Assembly: GCA_950295325.1 (NCBI GenBank)
Contig: OX485806.1
Coordinates: forward strand, 8,804,001 to 8,868,000
DNA length: 64,000 bases
Reading direction: 5' to 3'
From: Polytrichum commune
Taxonomy: Eukaryota > Streptophyta > Polytrichopsida > Polytrichales > Polytrichaceae
Position numbers and translations under genes: made by a program. The number at the start of each line of letters is the position of its first letter. Positions within the stretch are counted from its first letter, which is position 1. Under the pieces are notes generated by a model. It searched no databases. It was not told where the DNA came from and was given only the letters and a program-made list of their open reading frames with translations. Below, piece after piece: positions 58,730-64,000 of the stretch.

Positions 58730-59500
58730 TGACTGGGTAGTGATCTAAATTTAGATTCATGTTTGTATTTGTAGTGGAGGTAAATTTGCTGTTGTCAAGG
58801 GAGTGAATGTAGAAACCATCTATTAGGCTTGTTGATGTGTAGTTGTAGCCACCTTGTCTGGAGATACTAGTGTTGGTAGTGATATATTCTAAGTCGAGAG
58901 ATGTGGTAAAAATTTTCCATTGGAAGTCCTCTTCTTGTGGGGGGGTAGTAGTGTTGTTATTTTGTCTGCCTCTAAGTGCAATATCTCTGTTAAAGTCACC
59001 GCACAGTGTGTATATGTGATTGGGGTGTGTAGTGATTTATTTAGTGATTTCATTCTTAAGGTGTGGGATAAGACATGTGTCTTCTAGGTGCGTAGGCATA
59101 TACATGTGTATAATTAGCCAAGGTGTTAGTGGATGGTTGTTTATTTTTATTACTTGTAGGTACGGGGAGATGTTTGCTGGTGTGGGAATTTTGGTGACAT
59201 TTCCCGGAAATGCATATTTGTGATGGATAAGTGTGAGTAGGCCACCTCTTCCGGGGGTATAGGGCATTCTTTGTTGGATGCACCTCGTGAGTGCGTGTGT
59301 GTTGTTGAAAGTGAGTTTGAATTCCGGAAATAAGTTTTGTATATATTTTGTAGATTTATTTGCAGTGAGTTTGGTTTCTTGGATATGAATGATTGCTGTG
59401 TTATTTAGAGAGTTGTTGATTAAGTCTTGTAAGTTTGGTAGTGATGTGTTGAGCGATGACGCATTCCAAGTTATTATGCTTGTTTCGTGCTCGGTATTAA
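58730..59500 (-). other. AP-type endonuclease domain
   Basis: SIITWNASSL, IIHIQETKL (catalytic Glu), GRGGLLTLIHHKY, then after the TAA at 59037 CGDFNRD and finally NLDHYPVTL. This is the exonuclease III/APE order found in L1, I and Dualen elements. The domain is complete apart from the one stop. Confidence 0.9.
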
Positions 59501-60128
59501 AGTTTATTCTTGTGATTGGTGTGGGAGCGGCCAGGAGTGGGGGTGGGTGTGAGTATTCGCTTATATTTTCTAAACATCTAAGTGTTTCGGTTATTAACTG
59601 GTTTGGAAGGAAGGGGAATTCTTTCTTGAGGGTGATTGGTGTGGGCGTGGTGGCTTGGTTGTGGATGAAATCGTATATTTTGGTGTGTATTGAGTTTTGG
59701 GGGAGTATTATATGTTGATTGTTTTCTATGAATATTGTGTAGGGGTGCGGTGTCAGTATGTGTCTTTCGGGGGGGTTGGTGAGGTTAGCTAGTCTAATAA
59801 TTAATGTGTTGGTCCATATGTCGTTAAAGTGGTGGTTTTGGGGTTGGGCTAGTATGCTATTGCATGTGTCTATTGATGGGTTGATGGTGATGACTATAGC
59901 ATATAGCATATGGGTTGGTGGTGATTGCCTTTGTGTTTGGATGTATTGGTGTAAATGTGGGTGGGTAATTATTGCTTGATGGTGTAGAGGGTGTGTATTC
60001 CTTAGTATGGGAGCAAATGTATTTGCTATGTGTTGGTATTCAGGTTGTAGTTTGATAGTGTTTGGAATGAAGTATATCTTGGCTCTCTTTTTGTGTGTAG
60101 CAGGATGCGTATGTAGGATGTTAGGCAT

Positions 60129-60173
60129 TGGTCCGGGGTTGGATTCTATGTCTCCGCATTTTAGTAATTCTAG
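60129..60173 (-). other. 2A-like ribosome-skipping motif
   Basis: The minus strand encodes LELLKCGDIESNPGP, followed by MPN. It satisfies the 2A consensus D(V/I)ExNPGP, with the expected Leu/Gly-rich preceding residues (LELLKCG). By analogy with 2A sequences in trypanosome and sea urchin non-LTR elements, ribosomes would release the upstream leader at Gly and restart at Pro, separating the repeat-rich leader from the catalytic polyprotein. Confidence 0.9.
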
Positions 60174-60428
60174 TTTGTTAATGAAGTAGTATCCGTGGAA
60201 GTGAATTATTTTGGGGTTTTTCGTGTTTGTTTTTAGATATATTGTGATTGTACATTTGGTTGTGGAAAATAGGTTAGGTATAGCGGGTATGGTTTTTTCT
60301 ATTTGTATGGGTGAGAAGTGTGGTTTCGTATTATTTGTAGATTTTTGGCTTGTTATTGAGTTAGGTTTCCAATTATTTATGAAGTGGTATTTGTTATTCT
60401 TTGTGTGGCGAGGCCGATAGGCCGAGGC

Positions 60429-61871
60429 CATTGTCTTTTTTGGGTGGGGTTGGTATTTTATGTGAGGGCTTAATAGGTGTTTGATTTTGTTATGGTGTTC
60501 GAAGCTAGGGTAGGGTTTCTTTTTGGAGCATTTGTTTTGTAGGTGTGCTTTGGCATTTGTTGAGAGGTGAGGTTGGTATGTTGAGGTTGCTTTGTTTTTC
60601 GGGTTGAATTTTTGTTTAATATGTATATTTAGTTTTGGGTAGGGGTGGTTTTTGGGGAATGGTTTGTGGTTTTGGTGGGTGTTGTATTTAGTTGTTAGGT
60701 GTGTATGGGAGTTGTCTTGGAGTACGTGTTTTGTAGTTGTGCTTGGTTTCCATTTGGTTGTGATAGGGTTTGGTTTGTGGTGAAGATGGTAGGTCAAGGT
60801 CATTTCGTAGTTTTGACATAATTTATTTTTCAAGTGGAGGTTGGGTTTGGAGCTAGGGTATGGTGTGCTTTTTGAGCTTAGGTTGGGATGTATTTTAGAT
60901 AGTGGATGGGGCTCTAGGTTAGGTTGGTTTTCTTGCTTTGGGTGGGTATTATGTTTTGGGCATTGTTGTGGATGCACTTTGTATTTTAGGTAGAGTTTAA
61001 CTTTTGAGTGTATTCTATATTTCGGATGAAGTTTATTATTTGGATGAGAGATGTGTCTTAGATGGGGTCTATGTTTTGGATGAGGTATGTATTGTGAGCG
61101 AAGTTGGGGGTGTTTGTGGTTTGGGGATAATTTGGTTTTTGGATGAAGTTTAAGTTTTAGGTGGACTTTATAATTTGGATGTAGCTTGTTTCTTGGATGG
61201 AGATTGTGCTTTAAGTGGGGACTATATCTTATGTGAGGGTAGTATATTGGGTGGGGCCGTGGTGGTTTTTGTTTTGGGTGGGTATGTTGTTGTGGGGGGG
61301 ATGTTATATTTCTTAGTTGATTGGGTGGAGGGTAATTGATTAGGTTAGGGTAGGTTCCTAGTTCATAATGTGGGTTATGTTTTGGATGGGATATGTATTT
61401 TGGGTAGTTTATGTATTTTGGATGGGATCTGTGTCTTGGATGAAGGAGGTGCCTTGGATGTGGTATGAATTTTGAGTATTTAGCGGAGTTCGGGTTGTGT
61501 ATTATGTTATTTGATTGTTTAGGTGTGAGGGAGGGATTTAGTTTTGAGTACATCCTTTGTTTAGGATGCAACTTATATTTTACATGTGGTTTGGAAGTAA
61601 GATGAAGTTTGTTTGTTGGTATGGTGAAGGTATCTTTGGTTTGGATGCATGATGAAGGTATCTTTGGGTTGTTCTTGTTTGATTTGTGGTATTTGTTTGG
61701 TGTGGATTTTGTTATAGGGGGGGTGATGGGTGGGGTGGGTATAATGTTTTTTAGTTGTTTAGGTATGGATTGTAATTTTGTATGTTTGCTTGTAGTTAGG
61801 TTAGTTCCCCAATATTGTGTAAAGCTATTTTTGTATTTAGTTTTATGGCGAGGCCGGTAGGCCGAGGCCAT
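60429..61871 (-). repeat. Duplicated MASAYRPRH leader, 1440 bp apart
   Basis: Two copies of an ATG-led segment encoding MASAYRPRH (ATG at 61871-61869 and 60431-60429) stand exactly 480 codons apart, each within AAAATGGCC or a similar context. Similar Lys/Asn/Pro-rich sequence follows both. Only the second copy leads into the 2A motif, 101 codons later. The DNA has imperfect inverted GGCC repeats. Confidence 0.75.
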
Positions 61872-62200
61872 TTTATTTTTTGGGTATTTGTAATTTGAGT
61901 GGTAGTTTGGTGTTGAGAACGGTAGTTTATGAGGTATGGGTTGTGTTTTGTATGTTGGGTGGGGTTTGTATTTTTGGTGGAGTTTATATGTTTGGTGGGG
62001 ATTATATTTTGGGTGTAATATGTATTTTGTGTGGGGTTTGTATTTTGGGTGTGTATATTGTTTCGTTTGAGTTTTGTCTTTGTGCATGTGTAAAGTAAAG
62101 TGATTGTATTTATATTTCATATGGTATTTTGGCCGTCGTATGGTATCATGGCTAGTATGATGGTATCTTTTATTATACCGTACGGACTTTGTTGTAGGTG
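60440..62200 (-). repeat. Degenerate HPKY-type coding repeats
   Basis: The ORF2 leader is built of loosely periodic six-residue units such as SHPKYI, NYPKYI and KLHPKY. It is rich in His, Lys, Pro, Tyr, Thr and Asn, and almost free of Gly, Val, Ala, Asp and Glu. The sense strand is A/C-rich. No fold is recognised; it is basic and probably disordered. Confidence 0.75.
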
Positions 62201-62369
62201 TGTGTATGATGTTTGGGTGTGATCGGTTTTTAGTCACATTTATTCTTTGGTTTTTTATGATTATGTTTTTGGTTATAGTGAAAGGGTTAGTTGTGGCGGG
62301 TGTTATGCTTTTTATTTGTATGAGTAGGAAGTATGTGTATTTTGGATTAATTGTATGGTATTTGTATTT

Positions 62370-62620
62370 TGTTTGAGTATAGTGTTTTGTTTGGGTATGG
62401 TATTTTGCTTGAGTATAGCATTTTTCTTGAGCATGGCATTTTGCTTGAGTATGGTATTTTGTTTGAGTATGGTGTGTTGCTTGAGTATGGCATTTTGTTT
62501 GAGTATGGTATTTTGCTTGAGTACGGTATTTTGCTTGGGTATGATATTTTGCTTGAGTATAGTATTTTGCTTGAGTATGGCATTTTGCTTGAGTATGGAA
62601 TTTGTGTTTGTATAAAGTAG
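62370..62620 (-). repeat. 18-bp coding minisatellite (about 13 units)
   Basis: The plus strand repeats TATTTTGCTTGAGTATGG with small variations; on the minus strand this encodes (Y/C)HTQAK hexapeptides. The left LINE copy has a single unit at the same place (near 52385-52405), so the array expanded in this copy. Because the unit is a multiple of three, antisense frames are open too. Confidence 0.9.
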
Positions 62621-62803
62621 ATAACTTGTATTTCATATGGTATTTTGGACATTGTGGGATACTATGAGTAGTACGATGGTATCTAGTATTTATTCTAGGT
62701 GTAATAGTATATAGAATACTATGTGTAATACTATGTCTACATATGTGTATGTATCTAAGATAGTATTGAAGTAAATACTTTTGGTTTACCCGGCGATTTG
62801 TGG

Positions 62804-64000
62804 TCAATCCACATTTGGCAGGTCTTTAATCATAAGATTTGGGTTTACCAACCCAGTAATTTGTTGCATCCCGGTAAGTGCCATGGTTAATGTGCTTTGG
62901 ATGTCCAACATTTGCTTCTTCAATTTTTCGTTGATGTCATCTACATAGTTGTGGGCCTCTTTGACTATATCATCCTTCAAGACCTTCATCTCTTCGTGTA
63001 GTTCAAGCTTGAGTTTCTTGTTGCCTTCTTCAATGGCCTCCTTCATGATGGTAAAGACTTCGCTTTTGGTGGCATTCTTCTCCCCTTGGCTTTGGTTTTG
63101 GATTGCTTCAATGGTGTTCACCAAGCAAGTGTTAGTATCCTCAAATCCAAACTTGTTCAACAAATCTTTGGAGGATTTGTCAATACCATCAAGACTTCTA
63201 CGGTGTAGAGTGATTTTCACATGATAAACACCAATTTTTTCTTCTTTTCCTACAAACTTTTTGTATACAAAGGGGTTGAGGCATTCAACATTTGCACTAC
63301 CATTGTGTCTAATTCCATCTTGCTTATGGAACCAAATGGAGACAACATTCTTGGTTCCAATTATCTTGCAAATTTCAAAAGATGTGTCATCAATGCTCAT
63401 CAAGATGAGAAGGTTGTAGAGGGTGAGAGTTAGAGCTTCTTTCCTTTGTTTTTGCTCCAAGGTGAGAGAAGGCCCTTTCTTCACTTGTCCTTCCAAAATT
63501 TCATGGTGTATTGCAACTTGGAGTTCTTGAATTTTCTTGGCTTGTGCGGGGGTAGGTGCAACAATGTAAGCATGGTTGTTGGAGGTGCCCTTTTGCACCT
63601 CTACAATCTCAAATTCATAACCTCTTCTAAAACTATTCTCTAAAACATCTTTGAAGAGCATGTGTGAAGAGACATCAATCAAAGTTTCACTAGTGATTTT
63701 GATTGAAAGGTTGTTGTTCCTAGCTATGGAGTGGTAAGTCTTACATACCTTTCCAAGAGTACCTTGGGTTGATTTGGGGTCCAATTGTAGAATGAATGGT
63801 CTAAGTCCTTTCAACAAGGCCACACCATCAATTTCGGGGTGGAGAAGGTGGAGTTTGGCAATACCCGCCCAAACTCCTTTCTCCCCACCTCTCTTGACAC
63901 TCATGCACATGATAGATATGGGCTCAATAAGATTAGTGCCAAGTGGTATTTGCATCAACTCAAGTCTTTTCCTTACTAGTTCTTTCACATGGTTATGGAG
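62804..64000 (-). CDS. LINE ORF1 protein, right copy, N terminus off window
   Basis: It is open from the window edge to a TGA at 62804-62806, more than 395 residues, about 96% identical to the left copy by eye. The end (LTMALTGMQQITGL...KDLPNVD) is intact, unlike the LTR-interrupted left copy. RRM-like centre (LTLYNL, VVSIWFHKQDG, YHVKITLHRRSLDG) and coiled-coil tail are as described for 47560-52134. The stop overlaps the start of the ORF2 frame by about 20 nt, so ORF2 may be reached by frameshifting or reinitiation. No defect is visible in the window. Confidence 0.75.
   Translation of the reverse strand, partial: LHNHVKELVRKRLELMQIPLGTNLIEPISIMCMSVKRGGEKGVWAGIAKLHLLHPEIDGVALLKGLRPFILQLDPKSTQGTLGKVCKTYHSIARNNNLSIKITSETLIDVSSHMLFKDVLENSFRRGYEFEIVEVQKGTSNNHAYIVAPTPAQAKKIQELQVAIHHEILEGQVKKGPSLTLEQKQRKEALTLTLYNLLILMSIDDTSFEICKIIGTKNVVSIWFHKQDGIRHNGSANVECLNPFVYKKFVGKEEKIGVYHVKITLHRRSLDGIDKSSKDLLNKFGFEDTNTCLVNTIEAIQNQSQGEKNATKSEVFTIMKEAIEEGNKKLKLELHEEMKVLKDDIVKEAHNYVDDINEKLKKQMLDIQSTLTMALTGMQQITGLVNPNLMIKDLPNVD

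Larger units (their letters stand above)
53114..62807 (-). pseudogene. Dualen-like LINE ORF2 polyprotein, right copy
   Basis: One reading frame runs from about 62807 to 56640 and, after a one-base shift in an A run (plus-strand T run 56636-56642), another runs to 53114. In-frame stops are at 59037-59039, 57138-57140, 57003-57005, 54827-54829 and 53843-53845. Order: repeat-rich leader, 2A motif (60129-60173), a 210-residue unknown region, AP endonuclease, RT, thumb, Cys cluster, unassigned block, RNase H, CCHC, restriction-like endonuclease. The first in-frame codon at 62807 is TTG; better starts with Kozak-like AAAATGG are at 61871 and 60431 (both MASAYRPRH). From 60431 the product would be about 2440 residues before 2A separation. 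Confidence 0.85.
52658..64000 (-). mobile_element. Large Dualen-like LINE, right copy
   Basis: Read on the minus strand: ORF1 (cut by the window edge), ORF2 with two different endonucleases, a 3' UTR containing a SINE, a 3' hairpin and a (TATC)n tail. More than 11.3 kb is present. By comparison with the left copy at least 0.56 kb of ORF1 plus the 5' UTR lies outside. AP endonuclease, RT, RNase H and a C-terminal restriction-like endonuclease in one element match the Dualen/RandI group. The sense strand is A/C-rich and poor in G. Five stops and one frameshift make this copy inactive. Confidence 0.85.

Noticed and set aside
57003-59039. Programmed stop-codon readthrough or an alternative genetic code in ORF2
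   Set aside because: The stops are scattered within conserved domains, include both TAA and TGA, and co-occur with a frameshift. ORF1 and the host genes use standard stops. Decay is simpler.
62351-62620. Plus-strand open frames encoding LEYGIL-type repeats
   Set aside because: All frames are open because the unit length is a multiple of three and lacks stops. The real coding strand is minus.
62350-62640. CRISPR-like array of regular 18-bp repeats
   Set aside because: There are no spacers. The units are contiguous, vary gradually and stay in the ORF2 frame; this is a coding minisatellite in a eukaryotic LINE.

Overview
The window looks like nuclear DNA of a land plant. The evidence is GT...AG introns, a jacalin-type lectin, kinases with a plant-style N-terminal helical domain, a chromovirus primed by initiator-Met tRNA, and many MITEs. 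The lineage cannot be fixed from the sequence. A Dualen-like LINE makes a non-seed plant tempting, but that is inference. Nothing here is prokaryotic: no operons, no ribosome binding sites, no CRISPR.

Left part (1-39572). Two diverged copies of one segment lie in tandem: unit A (from beyond the left edge to about 20607) and unit B (about 22066-39572), separated by a spacer that holds a pogo-like transposon. The shared order is: sideroflexin exon remnant, Stowaway MITE, 3' part of an L1-type LINE, a 52-residue small ORF, a protein kinase, a Mutator-like element, and a jacalin lectin. The copies have decayed reciprocally. The kinase is intact in B and frameshifted in A. The lectin is complete in A (three exons), while B has lost the central exon. 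Together the two units keep one good copy of each gene. Unit-specific insertions, several with clean target duplications and empty sites in the other unit, order the events.

Middle (39573-about 45500). No gene is recognised. There is a pyrimidine-rich, GC-richer block and a tRNA-like SINE.

Right part (about 45500-64000). Two copies of one very large non-LTR retrotransposon lie head to head. The left copy (+) has only a 5' region with 134-bp repeats, ORF1, and the start of ORF2; a 2.8-kb LTR with a perfect 5-bp target duplication interrupts it. The right copy (-) runs from ORF1, cut by the window edge, to its 3' tail at 52658, which abuts the broken end of the left copy. Its ORF2 carries, in order: low-complexity His/Lys/Pro/Tyr repeats, a 2A-like ribosome-skipping motif, an AP-type endonuclease, a reverse transcriptase with YADD, a Cys cluster, an unassigned block with a faint methyltransferase-like motif, RNase H, a CCHC zinc motif and a C-terminal restriction-like endonuclease. 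Two endonucleases in one element is the hallmark of the Dualen/RandI group described from Chlamydomonas. This copy is dead (five in-frame stops and one frameshift) but nearly every domain is readable. The combination of dual endonucleases, a 2A motif and an expanding coding minisatellite is the most unusual system in the window.
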